NCBI GenBank assembly: GCA_022767075.1
Contig: JALEPP010000019.1
Location: 1-41,887, forward strand
Length of the DNA: 41,887 nt
Source: Agathobacter sp.
GTDB taxonomy: Bacteria; Bacillota; Clostridia; Lachnospirales; Lachnospiraceae
Reading direction: 5' to 3'
Shown: positions 1-8,281 of the stretch, one piece after another
Position numbering within the stretch: position 1 is the first letter of the stretch
Layout of the letters: each line of letters starts with the position of its first letter
Notes under the pieces: model-generated
Told to the model about the DNA's origin: nothing
Databases searched by the model: none
What the model saw: only the letters and a program-made list of their open reading frames with translations
Position numbers and translations under genes: made by a program

Positions 1-335
1 ACTTAATTTTCCTGTACGCCAACGTTTGAACTCCCGCCCAATCTGTCTGCCAGAGAAGGACACTAGGCGCTTCTCGCCTGCTACTCTAAGGAGCCGCCTT
101 CACGAATTTTATTACGGGGGCTCTCGGTTTGTCGTTCTTCGAGCCGCAAACCGACCCGCCCCCGTTCTATCGTTCAGGACGGCTCCAAGAGTAGCAACGA
201 CTCGTCGCGAATCGTGTTCCTTCTTCTGGCAAACAGATTGGACGGGAGTCCCAACTTTGGCGAACTGGAAATATCGAAAAAGTGTGAGTCCCACTTCGTG
301 AAAACACGAGCGTTCTTGCAACTGGCAAACGAAAT
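1..335 (-). repeat. Copy A of a long palindromic structured element / candidate large ncRNA (truncated by window edge)
   Basis: Reverse complement aligns to copies C and D: core GCGGCTCGAAGAACGAC (minus strand, ~131-147), CGCCAAAGTTGGGAC and GTTCAAACGTTGGCG arms; nested inverted repeats. Confidence 0.8.
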
Positions 336-392
336 CGCTAGTGGAGTGGGGGAGTGGAACTTTGGACAGGGATGAAAACCTCAGATATGTAT

Positions 393-412
393 GGGATGGG
401 GTGTGGGAAGGG
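393..412 (+). other. Potential G-quadruplex motif
   Basis: GGGATGGGGTGTGGGAAGGG fits G3+N1-7 x4; lies in a strongly purine/G-skewed intergenic stretch (~340-575). Confidence 0.5.
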
Positions 413-578
413 CAAGAGCCGGGGGGAAAGTGGGAGCGGAGAGTGTGGGATAAGCATCGGGGGACGGGGCGTGTACTCCTTGGGAGAAGGGAGAAAGTGT
501 GGCAGAAGCTGAGGGGACACGAAAATGGAGCCTCTCCGGAAGGGAATGGAAAGGCTCCTGGGAAAAAGTGTAGCGATT

Positions 579-944
579 TTATTTTGCGGCGATGTCCTTG
601 GTTGCGATTACGTTGACGCCGGTGCCACAGACATCTGCGAGAACAACGTCTCCAATGTGTACTGGTGCCGGCACATCTACAAGCTTTAATGCTTCTGTGA
701 TGTCGAAGATTTTTCCTTTTGGAATATCAGATTCGGTTTTACATGAAACCATTGCTGACACGCCGCCTGATACGCGTACGGTTGAGGTTACGATTCGAGT
801 TGGGTTTGTTACCTCCTTGCGTCCGTATGCATCGCCTCTTGGGCAAGTGTTTCCGGTGAGTTCTACCACTTCACCGTTTTCCATTTTAATGGTAAGGCTG
901 CATCCTAAAGGGCAACCGATACAGGTTAATTCTCTGGTTTCCAT
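579..944 (-). CDS. DUF1667 domain protein, third gene of glp operon
   Basis: CIGCPLGC and CPRGDAYGRKEV motifs; immediately downstream of FAD oxidoreductase. Confidence 0.9.
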   Translation of the reverse strand: METRELTCIGCPLGCSLTIKMENGEVVELTGNTCPRGDAYGRKEVTNPTRIVTSTVRVSGGVSAMVSCKTESDIPKGKIFDITEALKLVDVPAPVHIGDVVLADVCGTGVNVIATKDIAAK

Positions 945-947
945 ATT

Positions 948-2210
948 CTATGCCTCCTCAATTCTAATGGTGATTTTTGAGAGATCCGGAATCTCTGCAA
1001 GTTTTGCTTTGCTTAATACTACTTGCTCCATCTCACCTGGTGCCATAACCGGACGTTTGCGTTTGCTGATTAAGGTATCATTGAAGTATGTAGCGATCTG
1101 ACAATTCTTGTATACGGCTCCTACACGGAAACGTACCGTTAAATTGTCTTCCATCTCTGTTGGACGCACGAATTTTGGTACGGTGTAACGTACTCCGCCT
1201 TCCGGTACGATTTCTACGGATTTCGCATCTGCGTTCTTACCATTCTTGATGTAGTTTGCTGCGTTCTTTCCTGCATTGGTTGCTTCCTGTGATACATAGT
1301 CAACCAAATCATGTACGTGAAGTACGTTACCACATGCAAATACACCATCAATGCTGGTCTCTAAGCTATCATTTACGATTGGTCCTGATGTAATTGGGCT
1401 AAGCTCTACCCCAGCGCTTCTTGAAAGCTCATTCTCCGGGAGAAGTCCACAAGAGAGAAGAAGGGTATCGCACTCATATCGAATTTCGGTTCCCGGAATT
1501 GGCTTGCGGTCTGGTCCTACCTCTGCGATGGTAACTGCCTCTACACGCTCTTTTCCTTCAATATCTACTACTGTGTGGCTGAGCTTAAGTGGAATGCCAA
1601 AGTCATCCAGACACTGTACAATGTTACGTTTCAAACCACCTGAGTAAGGCATAAGCTCAGCTACCACTTCTACTTTTGCGCCTTCTAGGGTCATACGTCT
1701 TGCCATAATGAGACCGATATCACCGGATCCAAGGATAACTACCTTTTTACCCGGCATAAAGCCTTCCATGTTAACCAGACGCTGTGCGGTTCCTGCGGAA
1801 TAGATACCAGCCGGACGGTAGCCTGGAATATTTAACGCTCCACGGCTTCTCTCTCTGCATCCCATTGCAAGAATGACAGCTTTTGCCTGAATTTCAAATA
1901 AACCATCTTCACGGTTCATAGCAGTTACCTTTTTGTCTGCTGTGATATCCATTACCATGGTGTTTAATTTGTACTCAATTCCTCTCTCCAAAACCTGTGC
2001 CGCAAAACGTGCCGCATATTCAGGTCCTGTAAGCTCCTCCTTGAAGGTGTGAAGTCCGAATCCGTTGTGGATACACTGGTTCAAAATTCCACCCAATTCT
2101 CTATCTCTCTCAATAATTAAGATGCTTTCGATTCCGTTATCTCTTGCTGCAACTGCTGCTGCAAGTCCTGCAGGTCCTCCACCTACGATGACTAAATCAT
2201 ATGCGTTCAT
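948..2210 (-). CDS. NAD(P)/FAD-dependent oxidoreductase (glp operon)
   Basis: N-terminal GGGPAGLAAAVAARDNG FAD motif, VVILGSGDIGLIMARRM second Rossmann motif, ACGNVLHVHDLVDYVSQE. Confidence 0.92.
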   Translation of the reverse strand: MNAYDLVIVGGGPAGLAAAVAARDNGIESILIIERDRELGGILNQCIHNGFGLHTFKEELTGPEYAARFAAQVLERGIEYKLNTMVMDITADKKVTAMNREDGLFEIQAKAVILAMGCRERSRGALNIPGYRPAGIYSAGTAQRLVNMEGFMPGKKVVILGSGDIGLIMARRMTLEGAKVEVVAELMPYSGGLKRNIVQCLDDFGIPLKLSHTVVDIEGKERVEAVTIAEVGPDRKPIPGTEIRYECDTLLLSCGLLPENELSRSAGVELSPITSGPIVNDSLETSIDGVFACGNVLHVHDLVDYVSQEATNAGKNAANYIKNGKNADAKSVEIVPEGGVRYTVPKFVRPTEMEDNLTVRFRVGAVYKNCQIATYFNDTLISKRKRPVMAPGEMEQVVLSKAKLAEIPDLSKITIRIEEA

Positions 2211-2222
2211 AGCTTACCTCCC

Positions 2223-3677
2223 CTAAATCTCTTTGTTAAGGCCTACCACAAAGGTGGATTTTCCGCCGTTTTTGGTAATTTCAAACATGCTCATTGGAAC
2301 TTCTCTCTCTAAGATTTCCATGGTTCTTGGTGAGCAGAAGCCTGCCTGGCAACGTCCCATTCCAGCTCTCGTTCTGCGTTTTACACCATCTAATGAGCGA
2401 GCACCTAAGGTTCTGTGAATGGCATCTAAGATTTCGCCCTCTGTAATCATCTCGCAACGGCAGATAATGTTGCCATATGCCGGCTGCTCTTTGATCAATG
2501 CATTGCGCTCTTCCATGGTAAGGGTTTCCGGTCTTAAAATTCCTTTTCTGGTTCCAACAAAATCTACATTTTCTTCCAGCTCCAATTTCTTTGCAACCAT
2601 CTCAGCTACCATTTCGCCGATTGCCGGTGCACTGGAAAGTCCCGGAGACTCGATTCCGGCAGCATCAAAGAAGCCATCTACTGCTTCCTCGATAATAAAA
2701 TCATCTTTTGTCTCATGAGCACGAAGTCCCGCAAAGCTTGTGATTACCTGACGAAGTGGAACATCCTTTACAGAAAGAGATGCAGTCTTGGCAAGATAAT
2801 CCAATCCCTCTGCTGTTGTATTTAATCCCTCTTTGTTATCAATATCCGTAGCAGTTGGTCCTACCAAAAGGTTACCATGTACGGTTGGTGTAACAAGCAC
2901 ACCTTTTCCCATTGCACTTGGAAGCTGGAAAATGGTATGTGACACATGGTTTCCTGCTGTCTTGTCTAAAAGCATGTACTCGCCCTTACGTGGTACAATG
3001 TTGAGTTTCTCTTCGCTTACCATGTTGTGGAATACATCTGCGTATACACCCGCTGCGTTGACAACGGTGGTAGCCTCTAAGGTTTCATTGATGTCCGGCT
3101 GTCCGGTTGTGTGTTTTACTAAGGAAAGCACATAGCCATTGTCTTTTTTCTGAATGTCAGTCACTTCCGTATTTAAGCGGAACTCTACGCCATTGTCTGC
3201 TGCGTTCTCAGCAAGAGCCATGGTCAAATGGAATGGACATACGATTCCTCCTGTTGGTGCAAGAAGTGCACAGGTAACATCGTCAGCGAGGTTTGGCTCC
3301 ATTTGGATGAGTTCCTCTCTCTCCACGATACGAAGTCCCGGTACGCCGTTTGCGATACCTTTTTCCATCAATTTATCAAGTCCTGATCTGTCCTGATCCT
3401 TTGTACATACAATCAGAGAACCGTTTCTGGTAAATGGGAAATCAAGATCCTTTGAGAGCTGTTCCATCATCTCATTTCCCTTTACATTTAATTTTGCTTT
3501 TAATGTTCCCGGTTTTGCATCAAAACCAGCGTGAACGATGGCACTGTTTGCCTTTGAGGTTCCACAGCACACATCCTCATCCCTTTCCAATACGCAGGCC
3601 TTTACATTGTATTTGGAAAGCTCTCTTGCAATTGCGCTTCCGATGACACCTGCTCCAATGATCGCTACATCATACAT
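2223..3677 (-). CDS. glpA: Glycerol-3-phosphate dehydrogenase (GlpA-like) FAD protein with BFD-like [2Fe-2S] domain
   Basis: AIIGAGVIGSAIARELSKY, HAGFDAKPGTLKAKLNVKGN, C-terminal CRCE...GRCQAGFC. Confidence 0.88.
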   Translation of the reverse strand: MYDVAIIGAGVIGSAIARELSKYNVKACVLERDEDVCCGTSKANSAIVHAGFDAKPGTLKAKLNVKGNEMMEQLSKDLDFPFTRNGSLIVCTKDQDRSGLDKLMEKGIANGVPGLRIVEREELIQMEPNLADDVTCALLAPTGGIVCPFHLTMALAENAADNGVEFRLNTEVTDIQKKDNGYVLSLVKHTTGQPDINETLEATTVVNAAGVYADVFHNMVSEEKLNIVPRKGEYMLLDKTAGNHVSHTIFQLPSAMGKGVLVTPTVHGNLLVGPTATDIDNKEGLNTTAEGLDYLAKTASLSVKDVPLRQVITSFAGLRAHETKDDFIIEEAVDGFFDAAGIESPGLSSAPAIGEMVAEMVAKKLELEENVDFVGTRKGILRPETLTMEERNALIKEQPAYGNIICRCEMITEGEILDAIHRTLGARSLDGVKRRTRAGMGRCQAGFCSPRTMEILEREVPMSMFEITKNGGKSTFVVGLNKEI

Positions 3678-3714
3678 TTCCTATTCTCCTTTCTTTTAGA
3701 ACAAAGATCAACGC

Positions 3715-3767
3715 AAAAAAAGCAAGGAAAAATAAGTAGAGTACTCTCTACTTACTATTACCTTGCT
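3715..3767 (-). terminator. Leader intrinsic terminator upstream of glp operon (probable GlpP antitermination target)
   Basis: Minus strand AGCAAGG-taatag-TAAGTAGAG-agta-CTCTACTTA-ttttt-CCTTGCT followed by TTTTTTT, between a promoter and the glpA start. Confidence 0.8.
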
Positions 3768-3802
3768 CATGTCTCTTGGTATTTCTTTCTTTAATTGCCT
3801 TT

Positions 3803-3831
3803 ATTATAGCATCCTCAATATCAATCTGCAA
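3803..3831 (-). promoter_or_regulatory. Sigma-A-like promoter of glp operon
   Basis: Minus strand TTGCAG - 17 nt - TATAAT. Confidence 0.7.
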
Positions 3832-3944
3832 GAGTTTTCCCCCAAAAGATATCCCTTTTTTTACCCCTGGTTCATTGACACCACACCAGGAAATGATTAT
3901 CATAAGTTTATAAAATTTTTATTTTTTTGAGGAGGAATTTAATT

Positions 3945-4424
3945 ATGTTATGTCCAAATTGCGGAAAAGAAATCGCTGACGGCTCTGCATTCTGTACACA
4001 GTGCGGAACTCCGGTAGCTCCACAAGGTGCTCCACAGGGCGCTCCACAGGGTGCTCCACAGCCAGTTTATTATGTGGACCCTACCGATCACACAGCTGAG
4101 TTCTCAGCAAAAGATGTATCTGACAACAAAGTAATCGCTATGCTTCCATACTTACTTGGAACTGTTGGTGTTCTTCTTGCACTTATCGCTGCAAAAGAGT
4201 CTCCATTCATTGGTTTCCATGTACGTCAGGCTTTGAAGTTCACCGTTACTGAGGTTCTTCTTGGTATCATCACTGTACTCCTTTGCTGGACGATTATCGT
4301 TCCAATCGCAGCAGGTGTTTGCTTCATCATCTTATTCGTATGCAGAATCATCTGCTTCGTTAACATTTGCAGTGGCAAATCAAAAGAAGCTCCAATTTTA
4401 AAGAGCTTTGGCTTCTTAAAATAG
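3945..4424 (+). CDS. Zinc-ribbon membrane protein (DUF4870-like)
   Basis: CPNCGKEIADGSAFCTQCG plus GAPQ repeats and TM helices; GGAGG upstream of ATG 3945. Confidence 0.75.
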   Translation: MLCPNCGKEIADGSAFCTQCGTPVAPQGAPQGAPQGAPQPVYYVDPTDHTAEFSAKDVSDNKVIAMLPYLLGTVGVLLALIAAKESPFIGFHVRQALKFTVTEVLLGIITVLLCWTIIVPIAAGVCFIILFVCRIICFVNICSGKSKEAPILKSFGFLK

Positions 4425-4442
4425 TACGAATATGGTATAATT

Positions 4443-4476
4443 GCCACGGGTGTCTTAGGGCATCCGTGGTTTTTTA
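4443..4476 (+). terminator. Intrinsic terminator
   Basis: CCACGGGTGTCTTAGGGCATCCGTGG followed by TTTTTTATTT. Confidence 0.8.
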
Positions 4477-4521
4477 TTTACTCATATATAGCAAACATAC
4501 CATTACCCCGGGGGAGTACTT

Positions 4522-5088
4522 ATGAAAAAACAATTTAGAGAGGCGCTGGAGGATTCACCAATTATTGCCGCCATAAAGGATGACGAGGGCCTGGAAAAAT
4601 GTAAAACTGCTGACAGCAGGATTATTTTTATCCTCTACGGAGACATCTGTAACATCGGGGATATTGTATCTCAGGTGAAAGCCGCCGGCAAAATCGCCAT
4701 GGTCCACATCGATTTGATTAACGGATTAAGCTCCAAGGAAATTGCAGTGGACTTTGTAAAAAAATATACCGATGCGGATGGTATTATCACCACAAAACCT
4801 GCTCTCATAAAGCGTGCAAAGGAATTGGAGCTCTACACCATTTTGCGATTCTTTGTCATTGATTCTATGGCCTATGACAACATCCCAAAGCAATTAAAGT
4901 CTGCCAAACCGGACCTGATAGAGCTTCTTCCAGCCCTAATGCCCAAAGTAATTACCAGAATCTGCAAGGCTACCAGCACCCCCGTAATCGCAGGGGGATT
5001 AGTTTCTCAAAAGGAAGACATCCTGGAACTCTTAGATGCTGGCGTAAGCTGTGTTTCATCCACGAATCCACAGACCTGGTTTCTGTAG
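4522..5088 (+). CDS. glpP: Glycerol-3-phosphate responsive antiterminator GlpP
   Basis: ILYGDICNIGDIV, MVHIDLINGLSSKEIAVDFVKKYTDADGIITTK, STPVIAGGLVSQKEDILELLDAGVSCVSSTN. Confidence 0.93.
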   Translation: MKKQFREALEDSPIIAAIKDDEGLEKCKTADSRIIFILYGDICNIGDIVSQVKAAGKIAMVHIDLINGLSSKEIAVDFVKKYTDADGIITTKPALIKRAKELELYTILRFFVIDSMAYDNIPKQLKSAKPDLIELLPALMPKVITRICKATSTPVIAGGLVSQKEDILELLDAGVSCVSSTNPQTWFL

Positions 5089-5163
5089 GGACGTTCCATT
5101 TTCCACGCACATCGCCCTTTGGCCTATGGAGCGCCCTTTGGTCTATGGAGCGCCCTTTGGCTT

Positions 5164-5205
5164 GACCTCTTGTCGGGGAAAACCCTGACGAGGGGTCTTT
5201 TTTTG
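5164..5205 (+). terminator. Intrinsic terminator in left arm of copy B
   Basis: GACCTCTTGTCGGGG AAAA CCCTGACGAGGGGTC TTTTTTT; fully paired with G-U wobbles on + strand. Confidence 0.8.
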
Positions 5206-5698
5206 TTCTCTCCCCCCGGGAACGGCTATCCACGCACTTCTGGGGGACGGAGGAGGAAGGTTTTTGCAAGTTATTCGGTTGCAAGGATTTTCGTGGTATG
5301 ATTTTGCCTCTTTTGATGATTCGAGTTCGGCAAAGTTGGGACAATTTTACAGGAGAATTCGTGGATGGGGAGAATTCCTTAAAGTAGCTTTGTTATTTTT
5401 TCTTAGGCGCGTCTCCAAGGAAAATCGTGCACGCGGTTCGGTTTGCGGCTCGAAGAACGACATAACCGAGAGCGTGCACAATAAAATCTCCTTGGAGCGC
5501 GCCTTAGAAAAATTCAAAGGTACGTCCTGGAATTCATCCCCACCACGGATTCTCCTGTAAAATTGTTCAAACCTTGCCGTACACGAAAATTGAGGCAAAA
5601 TCATACCACGAAAATCCTTGCAACCGAATAACTTGCAAAAACCTTCCTCCTCCGTCCCCCAGAAGTGCGTGAATAACCGTTCCCGGGTGGGGAGAGAA

Positions 5699-5741
5699 TA
5701 AAAAAGACCCCTCGCCGGAGAATATCTTCCGACAAGAGGTC
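5699..5741 (-). terminator. Intrinsic terminator in right arm of copy B
   Basis: Minus strand GACCTCTTGTCGG AAGATATTCT CCGGCGAGGGGTC TTTTTT. Confidence 0.8.
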
Positions 5742-5797
5742 AAGCCAAAGGGCGCTCCATAGGCCAAAGGGCGATGTGCGTGGAAAATGGAACGTCC

Positions 5798-6973
5798 CTA
5801 CGCTTTATCGCTCATGACTAGTTTGAGTAAAATTGGTGTGATTAGTGTGGTTACGATTACCATGATTACGATTGGTGCAAACAGGGTATCGTCGAGCATT
5901 CCTGCAGCGTATCCCTTCTGTGCTACGATGAGGGCTACCTCTCCACGGGAAATCATACCTACACCAATCTGAAGGCTTTCCTTCCAGTTGCAGCTACAAA
6001 CCTTTGCACCTAGTCCACAGCCTACTACCTTTGTGAGCATTGCAACAAGGCAAAGGAGGACTGCAAAAATCAGAAGGCTTGGCGTAATGCTGTCGATCGA
6101 TACCTTTAAACCTACGCTGGCGAAGAATACCGGTGAGAAAACCAAATACGAGGCGATTTCTACTCTACGCTCGATGTAGTGTCCTACGTTCATGCTGCAA
6201 AGCATAAGTCCTGCAAAATATGCTCCTGTGATGTCTGCGATTCCGAAGAATTCCTCTGACATGTATGCAAGCAAGAAACAAAATGCAATGGAAAGGATTG
6301 CAGTACGTCTCTGACGATCGTGTCCTTCAATCAGACGCTTGAATACGTGGCATCCGAATGCGATTACCACAAGTACGATGAAGTATGCAATGATCTTGAT
6401 GATAACAGTGATCGGGCTTACAGAAGAATCCTTTAAGCTGGTTACTATGGTAAGAACGATAATTCCAAGAATATCATCAATTACCGCTGCACCAAGAATT
6501 GTGGTTCCAACCTTTCCTTTTAATTTACCTAATTCTCTTAAGGTCTCTACGGTGATACTTACGGAGGTTGCTGTCAATACAACACCGATGAATACCGCCT
6601 TTAACAGCTCTGTGTAATCTGCCATATCTGTGTGGAAATACAGTGCATAGGTAGCAAATCCACCGAGAAGCGGCACTGCTACACCGATGATTGCGGTTAT
6701 AGCAGATGCCTTCATGTTTTTCTTCATATCAGAAAGGTTGGTTTCCAATCCTGCTGAGAACATCAGGAGAATGACACCAATCTCTGCTGTATATTCGACA
6801 AAGGTTCCTGTCTCACCCTGAGTAGGAATCCAGTTCAAAAAAGACGGACCTAAAATCACACCTGCAATCAGGGCACCAACTACAGCCGGCATATTGATTC
6901 TACGTGAAAATAATCCGAACAGTTTTGTTGAAATCAGAATAATTGCTAAACATAATATGAAACGATAATCCAT
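5798..6973 (-). CDS. Cation:proton antiporter (CPA2/KefB-like Na+/H+ exchanger)
   Basis: Polytopic; INMPAVVGALIAGVILGPSFLNW, VIDDILGIIVLT, GMISRGEVALIVAQKG. Confidence 0.92.
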   Translation of the reverse strand: MDYRFILCLAIILISTKLFGLFSRRINMPAVVGALIAGVILGPSFLNWIPTQGETGTFVEYTAEIGVILLMFSAGLETNLSDMKKNMKASAITAIIGVAVPLLGGFATYALYFHTDMADYTELLKAVFIGVVLTATSVSITVETLRELGKLKGKVGTTILGAAVIDDILGIIVLTIVTSLKDSSVSPITVIIKIIAYFIVLVVIAFGCHVFKRLIEGHDRQRRTAILSIAFCFLLAYMSEEFFGIADITGAYFAGLMLCSMNVGHYIERRVEIASYLVFSPVFFASVGLKVSIDSITPSLLIFAVLLCLVAMLTKVVGCGLGAKVCSCNWKESLQIGVGMISRGEVALIVAQKGYAAGMLDDTLFAPIVIMVIVTTLITPILLKLVMSDKA

Positions 6974-7433
6974 ATTGTTTCCCTTCTTTCTTATTATAAA
7001 CTCATTCTTAAAACATACCTCAGTTTTTACTTTGCAATCATAACTCTTGATTTGAAAAAAAGCAATTTCATTTCTTCCATATTTCCAAGGGTTTCCAAAG
7101 GTATTTTTGTGCTATTTTACCTAATCAAGATACAATTAGCACAATTTGTATGGAACCCATATTCACATGCTCTCATTTTGTCACGTTTCCCTTGGTCTCT
7201 GCCGAACCCGTAAAATCGTCCAGACGTGAAGAAGCCCTTGAGACGGGAATTTCTCAAGGGCTCCTTCGAGGAGTTTAGTTATGAAAATGTTTTAATAAAA
7301 AGGGAATAATATCAAAGGCTTTGTTCCTTTGACAGTTCTTAGTATATCCAGAAAATGTGACGAGAATATGTCCGTTTTCGAAAAGCTTTCTAAAATAACA
7401 CCAAAACTCGTTTAGAATTCCTTTATAAACACT

Positions 7434-8231
7434 TTATAATTGGTTCTCTAATAGAGCCTTGCACAGCTGAAGCTTCTCCTTCGAATGCTCGCTATTCTCA
7501 TAGAGAACCTCCCCCTTTTCCTCTGCCGGATTCAATAAATCAGCTTCCGCAAGTCTGCGTCTCATCTCTCTTGCAGTTCCCTCTCCACCGTCAAAGATGC
7601 GTACATGGTCTCCAAGAATCTCACGAATCTCCGTTTCCACAAACGGATAGTGTGTGCAGCCCAACACAACTCCATCGATTTGTCTGTCCTGAAACTCATA
7701 GAATAGTTCCGTGAGGTACTTGCGCAATTCCTTGCTGTGTAGATCACCTCTCTCTACAAAATCCATGAGTCCCGGGCAAGATACCGGAATCAATTCTGCC
7801 TGATCCTGGTATCGTTCCATGAGATGCTTTAGCTTCTCATTCCGAATGGTCATTGGGGTAGCCAAAACCAACACTCTTGGATGCTCCATAAAGGTTGCTG
7901 CGGGTTTTACCGCCGGCTCGATTCCTACAATGGGAATCTCCGGATATTTTTCTCTCAGCATGCGTACCGCAGCGCTGGTTGCAGTATTACATGCAACCAC
8001 CAGCCCCTTTGCCCCCTGTTGAAAAAGCTCAGCCGCTTTCTCACAGGTAAGCCGTTGTACCTCCTCCAGAGTCTTGGTTCCATATGGTGCGTGAAGAGAA
8101 TCTCCATAATAAATATAGTTTTCATTGGGCATAATGCGAACCAGCTGTCGAAGGACGCTGATGCCACCTACTCCCGAGTCAAATACTGCAATTGGGTTTT
8201 CTTTTTTACTCATTTTTTGGCTTTCCTTCAT
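7434..8231 (-). CDS. murI: Glutamate racemase
   Basis: IAVFDSGVGGISVLRQL, GLVVACNTATSAA, GVVLGCTHYPF; start may be internal Met ~8213. Confidence 0.95.
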   Translation of the reverse strand: MKESQKMSKKENPIAVFDSGVGGISVLRQLVRIMPNENYIYYGDSLHAPYGTKTLEEVQRLTCEKAAELFQQGAKGLVVACNTATSAAVRMLREKYPEIPIVGIEPAVKPAATFMEHPRVLVLATPMTIRNEKLKHLMERYQDQAELIPVSCPGLMDFVERGDLHSKELRKYLTELFYEFQDRQIDGVVLGCTHYPFVETEIREILGDHVRIFDGGEGTAREMRRRLAEADLLNPAEEKGEVLYENSEHSKEKLQLCKALLENQL

Positions 8232-8281
8232 ATTTTATGTATGCTATACTTTTTATATATTTTCGGAAATGAGGGTCTGGA

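Larger units (their letters stand above)
5085..5801 (+). repeat. Copy B: ~717-bp near-complete palindrome / candidate mobile element with structured ncRNA core
   Basis: Ends GTAGGGACGTTCCATTTTCCACGCACATCGCCCTTTGG ... CCAAAGGGCGCTCCATAGGCCAAAGGGCGATGTGCGTGGAAAATGGAACGTCCCTAC; pairing continues to the centre. Confidence 0.92.

Noticed and set aside
26-321. ORFs 26..301 (+) and 112..321 (-) as proteins
   Set aside because: They lie wholly in palindromic element copy A; homologous segments in B, C and D are not kept in a common reading frame, while RNA pairing is preserved.
4970-5767. ORFs inside copy B (5119..5301, 5264..5560, 5347..5604, 5567..5767, 4970..5344)
   Set aside because: Mirror-image ORFs caused by the palindrome; no RBS, no recognisable domain, not conserved between copies.
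5085-5801. CRISPR array, group II intron or integron attC site as explanation of the palindromic elements
   Set aside because: No direct-repeat/spacer periodicity, no recognisable intron domain V or intron-encoded protein, no integrase, and lengths and spacing do not fit attC cassettes.
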